Below are positions 26,282 through 34,900 of a stretch of 64,000 nt of DNA, piece by piece. Both the position numbers and the translations under genes were made by a program. The stretch is taken from contig NZ_CP108101.1 in assembly GCF_036195325.1 (NCBI RefSeq), positions 3,906,001 through 3,970,000 on the forward strand. The letters run 5' to 3'. Every line of letters begins with the position of its first letter. Within the stretch, counting starts at the first letter, position 1. The notes under the pieces were generated by a model. The model did no database searches. It was not told the DNA's origin and was given only the letters and a program-made list of their open reading frames with translations. Origin of the DNA: Streptomyces sp. NBC_00234 (GTDB lineage: Bacteria > Actinomycetota > Actinomycetes > Streptomycetales > Streptomycetaceae).

Positions 26282-27577
26282 GTGCTGTTCACCGATCGCG
26301 CCGAAGCGGGGCGGCTGCTCGCCGAAGCACTCAGACCGCTGGCCGCCGAGCGTCCCGTCGTCCTCGGCCTGCCGCGCGGCGGGGTCCCCGTGGCCTTCGA
26401 GGTGGCCCAGGAACTCGGCGCACCCCTCGACGTGATCGTCGTCCGCAAGCTCGGCGTTCCCTACCACCCCGAGCTGGGCTTCGGCGCGATCGGCGAGGAC
26501 GGGGTACGGGTCATCAGCGAGGAGATCGTCCGGCATACCGGGGTCACGGAGCAGGACCTCGCCACCGTCGAGCGCGCCGAGCAGGCCGAACTCGTGCGCC
26601 GGGCACGGGCGTTCCGCGCCGACCGGCCCCGCGTTCCGCTGGCGGGCCGGACGGTGATCCTGGTCGACGACGGGATCGCGACCGGGGCCACGGCCGAGGC
26701 CGCGTGCGCGGTCGTACGGGCCCAGGGTGCGGGCCGGGTGGTGCTCGCCGTTCCCGTGGCGCCGCCGAGCGCGGTCGAGCGTCTCCGCGCCAGGGCGGAC
26801 GACGTGGTCTGTCTGTCGGCGCCCGCGCTGTTCTCCGCCGTCGGCGAGTGGTACCGCGACTTCTCCCAGACCCCCGACGAGGACGTCGTCGCCCTGCTGG
26901 CCCGCGCCGCACGCCGCGACCTGCCGCCCCGGACCGTCCGCACGACCGAGGTGGAGGTGGAGGCCGACGGCCTCGGACTCGCCGGTGAACTCGCCCTCCC
27001 GGAGGACGCCGAGGCGGTCGTGGTGTTCGCCCACGGTTCCGGAAGCAGCCGCCACAGCCCCCGTAACCGCGCGGTGGCCGAGTACCTGAACCGGGCCGGC
27101 CTCGGCACCCTCCTCTTCGACCTGCTCGTGCCCGAGGAAGAAGCCGACCGCAGCCAGGTCTTCGACATCGAGACGCTGGCCCGGCGGCTGACGGACGCCA
27201 CCCGCTGGCTGCGCGACCGGGTGGCCGTGCCGTTCGGCTACTTCGGGGCGAGCACCGGTGCCGCCGCCGCGCTCACGGCCGCCGCAGCGGCCGACGCGGA
27301 CGTCGACGCGGTGGTCTCGCGCGGCGGGCGCCCCGACCTCACCGGGCGGCGGCTCGCGGACGTACGGGCGCCCACCCTGCTCATCGTCGGCGGCCACGAC
27401 GAGCAGGTGCTCGACCTCAACCGGCTCGCGCGGGACGAGCTGCGCTGCGAGAGCCGGCTGGAGATCGTGCCGGGTGCCACGCACCTCTTCGAGGAGCCGG
27501 GCGCGCTGGACGCCGTGGCCGAGCTCGCGCGCGACTGGTTCACCCGGCACCTGGTGACGGTGCCGGGTGAACGGTGA
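26282..27577 (+). CDS. Phosphoribosyltransferase-alpha/beta hydrolase fusion
   Basis: 431 aa from GTG. Residues 1 to about 205 are a type I phosphoribosyltransferase with the PRPP loop VILVDDGIATGATA (126-138) and RKLGVPYHPELGFGA. Residues about 220-431 are a dienelactone-hydrolase-like alpha/beta hydrolase: FAHGSGSSRHSPRN, nucleophile elbow GYFGASTGAAA, acid VGGHDEQV, base GATHLFEEP. Both active sites look intact. Similar fusions occur in actinobacteria, often near stress genes, but their reaction is not established. It is followed by convergent DUF1876 and TerC genes. Confidence 0.87.
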   Translation: MLFTDRAEAGRLLAEALRPLAAERPVVLGLPRGGVPVAFEVAQELGAPLDVIVVRKLGVPYHPELGFGAIGEDGVRVISEEIVRHTGVTEQDLATVERAEQAELVRRARAFRADRPRVPLAGRTVILVDDGIATGATAEAACAVVRAQGAGRVVLAVPVAPPSAVERLRARADDVVCLSAPALFSAVGEWYRDFSQTPDEDVVALLARAARRDLPPRTVRTTEVEVEADGLGLAGELALPEDAEAVVVFAHGSGSSRHSPRNRAVAEYLNRAGLGTLLFDLLVPEEEADRSQVFDIETLARRLTDATRWLRDRVAVPFGYFGASTGAAAALTAAAAADADVDAVVSRGGRPDLTGRRLADVRAPTLLIVGGHDEQVLDLNRLARDELRCESRLEIVPGATHLFEEPGALDAVAELARDWFTRHLVTVPGER

Positions 27578-27613
27578 CGGCCGGAGCATGCCTCACGCCG
27601 TGGCGGCCGGGGA

Positions 27614-27886
27614 TCACGTCAGCGGGTACGACGTACGTCCCGATGCCTCGTCGATCTCGTCATGGGCCTTGGTCAGCAGCTTCATCGCCAGTTCGTTGAG
27701 GGCTCTGCCGCCCGCGATCTCCTCGCCCACCCTCGGCTGCTCCGAGTCGCTCGGGTGTCGGCTGGCGTAGCCGTGCGCACGCATCTCGGTTCCGTCCGGG
27801 AGACGCACCAGGGCAGCCGCACGGGTGCGGTTGCCGTCCTCCTCGAATTCGAGCTCGATGTGCCATCCGACAGCGGTCTTCAGCAT
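27614..27886 (-). CDS. DUF1876-domain protein
   Basis: 90 aa. WHIELEFEEDGNRTRAAALV, then MRAHGYASRHPSD and a helix VGEEIAGGRALNELAMKLL: the DUF1876 (dsRBD-like) pattern common in actinobacteria. GGAGGTGACC precedes the ATG at 27886; the longer open frame upstream is not supported. Function is unknown. Convergent with the fusion hydrolase and divergent from terC. Confidence 0.82.
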   Translation of the reverse strand: MLKTAVGWHIELEFEEDGNRTRAAALVRLPDGTEMRAHGYASRHPSDSEQPRVGEEIAGGRALNELAMKLLTKAHDEIDEASGRTSYPLT

Positions 27887-28044
27887 GACGGTCACCTCCG
27901 GAAACCCCCTCCGGACAACCCCTCCTACCAGGGTGCCCCCGTTCCCTCCACCGCGCAGCACGCGCACGGGCGGGGCACACTCGGACGTAGGGCTTCTTCC
28001 GCCTTCCGAGGGTCGTCGCGCGTATCCGTTGCGAGGTTTCCCAA

Positions 28045-28989
28045 GTGCTCGACGTGCCGGTCTGGCTGTGGGTGACATTCGTCGCCGTCGTGGTCGTCTC
28101 TCTGCTGATCGACCTCATGGCGCACCGGACCGCGCATGTGATCGGATTCAAGGAAGCCACCCTGTGGAGCGGGATATGGATATCCCTCGCGCTCGCCTTC
28201 GGCGGGGTCGTCTTTCTGGTTCTCGGAACGACCGCGGGGACCGAATACACCACCGCGTGGCTGCTGGAGAAGAGCCTGTCCGTCGACAACCTCTTCGTCT
28301 TCGCCCTGATCTTCTCCTATTTCAAGGTGCCCCGCGCCTATCAGCACCGCGTCCTGTTCTTCGGAGTCATCGGCGCCCTCGTGTTCCGCGGAATCTTCCT
28401 GTCCCTGGGCGTGGCCGTGGTCAGCCGGTTCACCGCCGTGCTCTTCGCCTTCGCGGCCGTCCTCTTCTACAGCACGTACAAGATCCTGAGCGGGCAGGAG
28501 GAGACCTTCGACCCGGGCCGGAGCATCGCCGTGCGGCTGCTCCGGAAGATCGTCCCGGTGCGCGACGACTACGACGGGACGAAGTTCCTCGTCAAGGAGG
28601 CGGGCCAGTGGGTGGCGACCCCGCTGCTCGCGGTGGTCGCCGCGATCGAGACGGCCGACCTGGTGTTCGCGGTCGACAGCGTGCCGGCCGTCCTCGCGGT
28701 CAGCGACGACGCGTTCATCGTCTACACCAGCAACGCGTTCGCCATTTTGGGCCTGCGGGCCCTGTTCTTCCTGCTGGCGGGCATGCTCGACCGGTTCCAT
28801 TACCTCAGTCACGGAGTGGCGATCATTCTCGCCTTCATCGGCTTCAAACTCATCCTCCAGGCGTCCCACGAGCTGATCAGCGACTCCATTCCGGAAATCT
28901 CCTCACCGGTGAGTCTGGCCGTGATCGTGGTGATCCTGAGCATTTCCGTGGCGCTGAGTGTGCGCCGTACCCATGCGCGGCAGCCGTGA
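28045..28989 (+). CDS. TerC-family integral membrane protein
   Basis: 314 aa from GTG, about nine transmembrane helices. TerC signatures: EKSLSVDNLFVFALIFSYF, a conserved acidic helix IETADLVFAVDSVPAVLAVS, and NAFAILGLRALFFLLAGM. TerC proteins are tied to tellurite resistance and, in other bacteria, to manganese export to extracytoplasmic enzymes. Here it stands alone, without ter operon partners. Confidence 0.92.
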   Translation: MLDVPVWLWVTFVAVVVVSLLIDLMAHRTAHVIGFKEATLWSGIWISLALAFGGVVFLVLGTTAGTEYTTAWLLEKSLSVDNLFVFALIFSYFKVPRAYQHRVLFFGVIGALVFRGIFLSLGVAVVSRFTAVLFAFAAVLFYSTYKILSGQEETFDPGRSIAVRLLRKIVPVRDDYDGTKFLVKEAGQWVATPLLAVVAAIETADLVFAVDSVPAVLAVSDDAFIVYTSNAFAILGLRALFFLLAGMLDRFHYLSHGVAIILAFIGFKLILQASHELISDSIPEISSPVSLAVIVVILSISVALSVRRTHARQP

Positions 28990-29051
28990 CTCCCGAAGGT
29001 AAAGCACAGGGAAAACTTTCCACGACCGGTCCGCGGGACTACCGTTGAAGA

Positions 29052-29252
29052 ATGTCCAGGAAAGAGCGCGAGAACACGTCGCAGGCCGCGTTCATGTGTC
29101 CGGCCTGCAAGCACCCCGTCGCAAGCGCCGTGACCCGGCACAAGACGCTCGGAATCTTCGTACCCGTATGGGGACCGGGCCCCTGCCACAACCCCGACTG
29201 CCTCAATTTCCGGGCGGACACGGAGCGTACGGAGCACCGGACCCACTCGTAG
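29052..29252 (+). CDS. Small CPAC...CHNPDC protein (zinc-ribbon-like)
   Basis: 66 aa. Two cysteine pairs, CPAC at residues 16-19 and CHNPDC at 45-50, could bind one zinc ion as a knuckle or ribbon. The linker VWGPGPCHNPDCLNF is Gly/Pro rich. The ATG start lies 62 bp after terC, allowing co-transcription. The third-position G/C bias supports coding. No function can be given. Confidence 0.6.
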   Translation: MSRKERENTSQAAFMCPACKHPVASAVTRHKTLGIFVPVWGPGPCHNPDCLNFRADTERTEHRTHS

Positions 29253-29436
29253 ACCCGCCGCGCACCGCCGCACCCTCCACGGGCACCGACCCGGGGACCC
29301 CCGTCGGCTCCGGGATCTGACCTGCCCTCACCAACGAGATGCGGCACACCCCGACTCATGGCAATTTATGCCGTATTGACCACCTGGGCAGTGCGGCATC
29401 CTCGGATGGCGCCGTGGCCGTTGCGAGGAGTGCCGC

Positions 29437-30912
29437 ATGAGCACGATGGACATCCCGTCCGACGTTCCGAAACCGCGCACGCAGACTGCGAAACCGGCCG
29501 TTGCAGGGATGACCTGGGTCACCCTCGCGCTGATGACCACCGCTTCCGTGGCCAGCCTGCGGTCCGCCCCGACCATGGCCGTCTACGGTCTGGCCTGCGT
29601 CTTTCTCTACCTCATCCCGGCCATCATCTTCCTGATGCCGACAGCGCTCGTCTCCGCGGAGCTCGCCTCGGGATGGAACGGCGGCGTCTACCGCTGGGTC
29701 AGCGAGGGCCTGTCGAAGCCACTGGGCTTCCTGGCCGTGTGGTGCCAGTTCGCGATGACGATCTTCTACTACCCGAGCCTGCTGGCCTACGTCGCCAGCA
29801 CCATCGCGTACGTCATCGATCCGGCCCTGGCCAGCAGCGGTCTCTACACCGCGATCGTGATCATGGTCCTGTACTGGACCGGGGTCTGGGTCTCCGCCCG
29901 TGGCACGAAGGCAGTCGCCGGGCTCTCGTCCTGGGGCCTGATCATCGGCACCCTGATCCCCGGCACCATCCTGGTCGTCCTGGGCATCGTCTTCCTCGGC
30001 CAGGGCAACGGTTCGGCCGCCCCGATGACCGCCAGCCACCTGCTCCCCCAGTGGACGGGGCTCGCCAGTCTGGTGCTGATCGTCAACAACTTCCTGAGCT
30101 ACTCGGGCATGGAGATGAACGCCGTCCACGTCTCCTCGCTCAAGAACCCGGCCAAGGAGTACCCGCGCTCGATGTTCCTGGCCATGGGCCTGGTGCTGCT
30201 GATCTTCATCCTTCCGGCCCTGGCGATCAGCTGGGTCGTACCGGCCAATCAGCTGAGCCTGACCGCGGGCGTGATGCAGGCGTTCGACGCCTTCTTCTCG
30301 TACTTCAACATCGGCTGGCTCACCCCGATCGTGGCCATCGCCCTGGTCGCCGCCGCACTCGGCGGCATGCTGACCTGGCTCGCCGGACCCTCCAAGGGCC
30401 TCCTGCTGATCTCCCGTGAGGAGGGCTATCTGCCGCCCTTCCTCCAGAAGCTCAACAAGAACGGCATCCAGCAGAACATCCTCGTCACCCAGGGCATCGT
30501 CACCACGGCCATCGCCCTGATGTACGCGCTGATCCCCGACGTCTCCAGCGCCTACTGGATCTTCTCGGTCATCACCACGCAGGTGTATCTCATCGTCTAC
30601 CTGCTGATGTTCGCCGCGGCGATCCGGCTGCGACAGAAGCAGCCCGACCACCCGCGCGGCTACCGCGCCCCCGCCCTCATCCCGCTCTGCGTCCTCGGAC
30701 TGCTCGCCTCGCTGGCCGCGCTCGTCATCGGCTTCGTGCCGTCCTCGCAGTTCGGCGGAAACAGCGTCTGGGCGTACATCGGCCTGATCGGCGGCGGCCT
30801 GCTCCTCCTCGGCCTGGTCATTCCGTACCTCTTCCTCAAGCTCCGCAAGCCGAGCTGGCGCATGCCCGCCCAGGGCCACGCGGACGAGCCGAACCCGGAG
30901 GGTGCCGCATGA
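29437..30912 (+). CDS. APC permease, glutamate:GABA antiporter-like group
   Basis: 491 aa, 12 predicted helices. Features: LALMTTASVASLRSAPTMAV in helix 1, a GWNGGVYRWV loop, and the cytoplasmic SLKNPAKEYPRSM consensus. AGGAGTGCCGC precedes the ATG. It overlaps the next gene by four bases and is followed by a dipeptidase, so the operon may take up and process peptides or amino acids. Confidence 0.88.
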   Translation: MSTMDIPSDVPKPRTQTAKPAVAGMTWVTLALMTTASVASLRSAPTMAVYGLACVFLYLIPAIIFLMPTALVSAELASGWNGGVYRWVSEGLSKPLGFLAVWCQFAMTIFYYPSLLAYVASTIAYVIDPALASSGLYTAIVIMVLYWTGVWVSARGTKAVAGLSSWGLIIGTLIPGTILVVLGIVFLGQGNGSAAPMTASHLLPQWTGLASLVLIVNNFLSYSGMEMNAVHVSSLKNPAKEYPRSMFLAMGLVLLIFILPALAISWVVPANQLSLTAGVMQAFDAFFSYFNIGWLTPIVAIALVAAALGGMLTWLAGPSKGLLLISREEGYLPPFLQKLNKNGIQQNILVTQGIVTTAIALMYALIPDVSSAYWIFSVITTQVYLIVYLLMFAAAIRLRQKQPDHPRGYRAPALIPLCVLGLLASLAALVIGFVPSSQFGGNSVWAYIGLIGGGLLLLGLVIPYLFLKLRKPSWRMPAQGHADEPNPEGAA

Positions 30913-31346
30913 GTCCCACCCGAATGGCCTCCGAACACCGCTGGGTCTACATCGGGGCGATCGTGATCCTGGTCGCCCTCATGGTCATCGGCGTCATCCA
31001 GTACCAGTCGATCAAGAAGACCAACGACACGAAGGAGAAGGCGGACCAGCTCAGCGAGCAGCTGGTCGCGGCCGGATTCCCGGCGCCCGACACCGGTGTC
31101 GTCCAGCGACTGCTGGGCACGGACGGCGGCATCGTGTGCGAGTCCCCCGACGACGCGCTGCAGACCGCCCTGTGGAAGATCCAGATGTCCAACGGCTCCG
31201 GCGGACCGGGCCAGCGGCCCGTCATCTCCGACACCAGGGCGGTCGAGGCCGAACGCATCGTCCTCCAGGTCTACTGCCCGGACCAGGTCGACGACTTCGA
31301 CGAGGCCGTCGACAGCCTCAAGACCGACGACACCGTCCGGCGCTGA
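30909..31346 (+). CDS. Single-helix membrane protein of unknown function
   Basis: 145 aa. An N-terminal helix (WVYIGAIVILVALMVIGVI) anchors a soluble domain containing two cysteines (GIVCESPDDA, VYCPDQ) that might pair outside the cell. It is translationally coupled to the permease by ATGA and precedes the M20 peptidase by 46 bp. It may be an accessory to the permease. No family recognised. Confidence 0.78.
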   Translation: MSPTRMASEHRWVYIGAIVILVALMVIGVIQYQSIKKTNDTKEKADQLSEQLVAAGFPAPDTGVVQRLLGTDGGIVCESPDDALQTALWKIQMSNGSGGPGQRPVISDTRAVEAERIVLQVYCPDQVDDFDEAVDSLKTDDTVRR

Positions 31347-31392
31347 CCTCCGTACCCGGCCGCACCACACCACACCCCGTGAGGGAGCCACC

Positions 31393-32748
31393 ATGAACGA
31401 AGCCGAACTCGCCGACCGGATCGCCGCCCTGATGCCCCGCGCCCAGGCCGACCTCACCGAGCTCGTGTCGATCCCCTCCGTCGCCGACCCCCGGCAGTAC
31501 CCGCCCGAGGAGTGCAAGCGGGCCGCCCAGTGGGTCGCGGACGCCTTCACGGAGGCGGGCCTCCAGGACGTACACCTCGCCGAGACCCCGGACGGCAGCC
31601 ATGCGGTGCTCGGCCACCGGCCGGCGCCGCCCGGCGCCCCGACGGTGCTCCTCTACTGCCACTACGACGTGCAGCCGCCCCTCGACGACGCCGCGTGGAC
31701 CTCGCCGCCCTTCACGCTCACCGAGCGCGACGGCCGCTGGTACGGGCGCGGCACCGCGGACTGCAAGGGCAACATCGTCATGCACCTCACCGCGCTGCGC
31801 GCCCTCGGCGACGACATCCCGGTCGGCCTGAAGTTCGTCGCCGAGGGCTCGGAGGAACAGGGCACCGGCGGTCTGGAGGCGTACGTCGGACAGCACCGCG
31901 ACGCCTTCCTCGCCGACACCCTCCTGGTCTGCGACACGGGGAACGCGGCGGTGGGCCGGCCCACCGTCACCACGTCCCTCCGGGGTCTGGTGAACCTCGT
32001 GGTCACCGTCTCGACCCTGCGGGGCGAGCTGCACTCGGGGATGTTCGGCGGACCGGCCCCGGACGCGCTCGCCGCCCTGATCCAGCTGCTGTCCACGCTG
32101 CGCGACCCGGACGGCGGAACCCGCGTCGAGGGACTCGACTCCTCCGGCACCTGGACCGGGGCCCCTTACGAGGAGGAGCAGTTCCGCCGCGACGCCGACG
32201 TGCTGGACGGGGTCGCCCTCACCGGCTCCGGAACGGTCTCGGACCGGCTCTGGGCCCGCCCCGCCGTCACCGTCCTCGGCATCGACTGCCCTCCCGTCGT
32301 CGGCTCGTCCGCCGCGATCCAGGGCACCGCGCGGGCCCGGGTCAGCCTGCGCGTACCGCCGGGAACGGATGCGGACGCCGCCCTCCGGGCGCTGACCACC
32401 CATCTGGAGAAGGCCGCTCCCTGGGGCGCGAAGGTGTCCGTCGAGACCGAGAGCACCGGCTCGCCGTTCCGGGCGGCCACCGACGGGCCCGCCTACGCCA
32501 CGCTCGGCAAGGCCATGGCGGACGTCTACGGAACCCCGATGTCCTCGCTGGGCCAGGGCGGTTCGATCCCCCTGTGCAACGTGCTCACCGAGGAGTACCC
32601 GGACGCCGAGATCGTCCTCATGGGCGTCGAGGAACCGCAGTGCCTCATCCATGCCCCCAACGAGAGCGTCGACCCGAGCGAGATCCGGAACATGGCGCAC
32701 GTGGAGGCCCTCTTCCTGCTCCGCTACGGATCCGCCACCGAAGGCTGA
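31393..32748 (+). CDS. M20-family metallodipeptidase
   Basis: 451 aa. Di-zinc M20 peptidase: YCHYDVQPP (His ligand and Asp), GRGTADCKGNIVMHL (bridging Asp), EGSEEQGTGG (catalytic Glu and ligand), CDTGNA, and the C-terminal HAPNESVDPSEI histidine. The inserted dimerisation domain is present. GGGAG precedes the ATG at 31393. It likely hydrolyses dipeptides or related amides in the cytoplasm and is the last gene of the permease operon. Confidence 0.92.
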   Translation: MNEAELADRIAALMPRAQADLTELVSIPSVADPRQYPPEECKRAAQWVADAFTEAGLQDVHLAETPDGSHAVLGHRPAPPGAPTVLLYCHYDVQPPLDDAAWTSPPFTLTERDGRWYGRGTADCKGNIVMHLTALRALGDDIPVGLKFVAEGSEEQGTGGLEAYVGQHRDAFLADTLLVCDTGNAAVGRPTVTTSLRGLVNLVVTVSTLRGELHSGMFGGPAPDALAALIQLLSTLRDPDGGTRVEGLDSSGTWTGAPYEEEQFRRDADVLDGVALTGSGTVSDRLWARPAVTVLGIDCPPVVGSSAAIQGTARARVSLRVPPGTDADAALRALTTHLEKAAPWGAKVSVETESTGSPFRAATDGPAYATLGKAMADVYGTPMSSLGQGGSIPLCNVLTEEYPDAEIVLMGVEEPQCLIHAPNESVDPSEIRNMAHVEALFLLRYGSATEG

Positions 32749-32858
32749 CACCCCATGGGGGGAGGGGGGGTTCAGCGGGAGGAACCGCGCCGAAAGCCGC
32801 GCGATCACGCCGGTATACAGTGCGAAAATCATTCCGTTGAGTAGGTGGGGGCCCTGAC

Positions 32859-33224
32859 ATGGCACTGTTCGGAAACGCGCACACGATCGACCCGGCGACG
32901 GCTCAGCAGGACTACGCGCGGCTGCTGTCGCAGGGCGAACAGATCAGCGCCGCCTATCTGTTGATCCGCGACACGATCCTGTTCACCGACCATCGGCTCA
33001 TCCTCGTCGACAAGCAGGGGATCACCGGCAAGAAGGTGGAGTACCACTCGGTCCCGTACCGGAGCATCACGCACTTCTCGGTGGAGACGGCCGGCACGTT
33101 CGACCTGGAGGCCGAGCTCAACATCTGGATCTCCGGGGCCGCCCTGCCGGTCCAGAAGACCTTCTCCAAGGGTGTCGACATCTACGAGGTGCAGGCCATC
33201 CTGGCGCAGTACGTGGCCAAGTAG
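32859..33224 (+). CDS. Bacterial PH-domain protein
   Basis: 121 aa. After a short helix the protein is a single PH-like beta domain: SAAYLLIRDTILFTDHRLIL, GKKVEYHSVPYRSITHFSVE, TFDLEAELNIWISG, ending in a helix (IYEVQAILAQYV). Bacterial PH domains of this kind occur in many Gram-positives with no fixed role. Single gene. Confidence 0.87.
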   Translation: MALFGNAHTIDPATAQQDYARLLSQGEQISAAYLLIRDTILFTDHRLILVDKQGITGKKVEYHSVPYRSITHFSVETAGTFDLEAELNIWISGAALPVQKTFSKGVDIYEVQAILAQYVAK

Positions 33225-33263
33225 GTCACCGGCCGGTCCGCACAGCCCCTCCGCGTACTCCCG

Positions 33264-34001
33264 TCACCGACGGCGTTCGCGGAGGGCCGCCACCGCGTCC
33301 CTGATGGCCGGCAGCTGGGCGTACAGCGCGTCTCCGGGGCAGCCGGTGAGATAGCTGTCCCGGTGCCCCGAGATGACGTGCAGCTCGGCCGCGTGGCCCT
33401 TCGGGAAGCGGCTCTCGTCGTTCGTGGAGACCAGCCGCACCGAACCGCGCGGATCGGCCCCAGGGCGCAGCTTCCATGCGATCACCCGCGCTATCGCCTC
33501 CACGACCGCCTTCGGTACGGGCACCCCGGCCCCGAAGGTGCCGATCGCCGCGATCCCGACACTGTCCGCGTTGAAGCCCTTGGTGTGCGCGCCGCGCACC
33601 GGCCGCGTGATGCCGCCGGCCCGCCCCTCGTAGATGGTCCCGCACCGGTCGACGACGAAGTTGTACCCGATGTCGTCCCACCCGTCCTGCTTGATGTGGT
33701 CCGCCTGGATCCCACGCAGCAGCTCCGGGGCGTCGGCGCAGTCGTACCCGTTGGTGTGCCCCGTGTGGTGGATGAAGGCGGCGCTCACCCGGCCCGTGTA
33801 CGTCGCCGCGTGCCTGACCATGCGCTCGTCGGCCCCCCAGTCCGACCGGGGGACGATCTCGGGCTGCGGCGCCCCCGGCGGGGCCTCGGGGAGGGCGAGC
33901 CGTGCGGGCGCGGCGAACCGTACCGGGGCATCCCGAAGGACCAGGAAGGCCAGCGGTATGGACACGGCACACAGGACGAGCCGACGCGACCACATGGGCA
34001 T
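33264..34001 (-). CDS. Secreted N-acetylmuramoyl-L-alanine amidase, PGRP type
   Basis: 245 aa. Signal/anchor helix RLVLCAVSIPLAFLVL at the start, then a PGRP amidase domain: PRSDWGADER, AAFIHHTGHTN (zinc His), GYNFVVDRCGTIYEGRAGG and HVISGHRDSYLTGCPGDALY (zinc His and Cys). It should cleave the amide between MurNAc and the stem peptide in the cell wall. The start was taken at MPMWSRR, with GGGTGG upstream. Confidence 0.9.
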   Translation of the reverse strand: MPMWSRRLVLCAVSIPLAFLVLRDAPVRFAAPARLALPEAPPGAPQPEIVPRSDWGADERMVRHAATYTGRVSAAFIHHTGHTNGYDCADAPELLRGIQADHIKQDGWDDIGYNFVVDRCGTIYEGRAGGITRPVRGAHTKGFNADSVGIAAIGTFGAGVPVPKAVVEAIARVIAWKLRPGADPRGSVRLVSTNDESRFPKGHAAELHVISGHRDSYLTGCPGDALYAQLPAIRDAVAALRERRR

Positions 34002-34147
34002 GCGTCCACCCTGCGCCCTGATCAGCAGTCCCGCAGCGGTGCCGGGCAACCGAGTGAGGCAGGGGTGCCGGGGAGGCGGCCCGGCAGAACATACCGATCA
34101 TGCCTTTTGGGGCATCCCGCACCGTTTCGGCCAATCAGCGGCCACGG

Positions 34148-34792
34148 TCAGGACGCGACCGCTTCCCTGCTCTCCTTGAGGAGCCGTTCGGCGCGGTGCG
34201 GAGACGTGTCGAGCCGCGACAGCACACCCGGGACGGCGTTGTTGGGGAGGATGAGTTCGAAGAGGGCCGAGATCTCGCTGACGAGTTCCGGCGGCTCGGA
34301 CATCGATTCGGCCACCAGCTGGATTCCGGTCCACGCCCCGACGAACAGCCGCGAGGTGGTCACGGGGTCGACATGCGGAAGCAGTTCCCCGCGGTTCTTG
34401 GCCTCGGTGAGGATCTCCGTGCCCATCGCGATCCAGTCCGGCCAGCGCGTCCCGAACATGCCACGGGCTCTGGGGTCGACGGACAGCCTGATGGACGCGC
34501 TGAGCATCGGCTCCCGGGGCAGCCGGTACGCCAGCAGCAGGGCTATGTCCACCCACTCCTGGAGCTTGAACGCCTGTGGCGTGAGCCCCTCGGCGGTCAC
34601 CGCCTCGGCGAGAACTCCCCGCGCAAGCTCTTCCTTCGAGGTGAAGTGGAAGTAAAGTGCACCTCGGGTTAGTCCAGCTCGCTCAAGGATCGATGCGATG
34701 GTGGCGGCGTCGTAACCATGCTCGTCGAAGACTTCTGCCGCCGCTTCGAGGAAGACCCTGCGCGTGCGGATCGCCCGTTGCTGTCTGGCCAA
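34148..34792 (-). CDS. Gamma-butyrolactone receptor (ArpA/ScbR-like TetR repressor)
   Basis: 214 aa from a TTG start. The N terminus LARQQRAIRTRRVFLEAA aligns with the MAKQDRAIRTR start of ScbR-type receptors, and AGGGAG lies six to eight bases upstream; this start was preferred over upstream sequence. HTH: ATIASILERAGLTRGALYFH. The ligand pocket Trp is kept in FVGAWTGIQLV. Receptors of this class repress AfsA-type synthase and downstream genes until a butyrolactone binds. It is divergent from the AfsA-like gene. Confidence 0.88.
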   Translation of the reverse strand: MARQQRAIRTRRVFLEAAAEVFDEHGYDAATIASILERAGLTRGALYFHFTSKEELARGVLAEAVTAEGLTPQAFKLQEWVDIALLLAYRLPREPMLSASIRLSVDPRARGMFGTRWPDWIAMGTEILTEAKNRGELLPHVDPVTTSRLFVGAWTGIQLVAESMSEPPELVSEISALFELILPNNAVPGVLSRLDTSPHRAERLLKESREAVAS

Positions 34793-34830
34793 CTCGCTCT
34801 CCCTTTTGACCTCGTCTTTGCACGTGCTTA

Positions 34831-34857
34831 AAAACAAACGGGTGAGCCGGTATCATA
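34831..34857. promoter_or_regulatory. Candidate autoregulatory element (receptor binding site)
   Basis: AAAACAAACGGGT followed by GAGCCGGTATCAT, an A/T-rich imperfect palindrome in the 108-bp gap between the receptor and the AfsA-like gene. Its left half AACAAACGGG matches the half-site style of known receptor operators. Its position suits control of both divergent genes. The right half is degenerate. Confidence 0.45.
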
Positions 34858-34900
34858 TCAGCGCGCGCTTCACCGCATCGCGCCACGTCCTGGGGGGACC

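Noticed and set aside
24878..27589. A 903-codon open frame on the minus strand
   Set aside because: It spans the permease and fusion-hydrolase genes on the other strand. Composition is rich in Gly, Arg, His and Asp, as expected for an antisense shadow in high-GC DNA.
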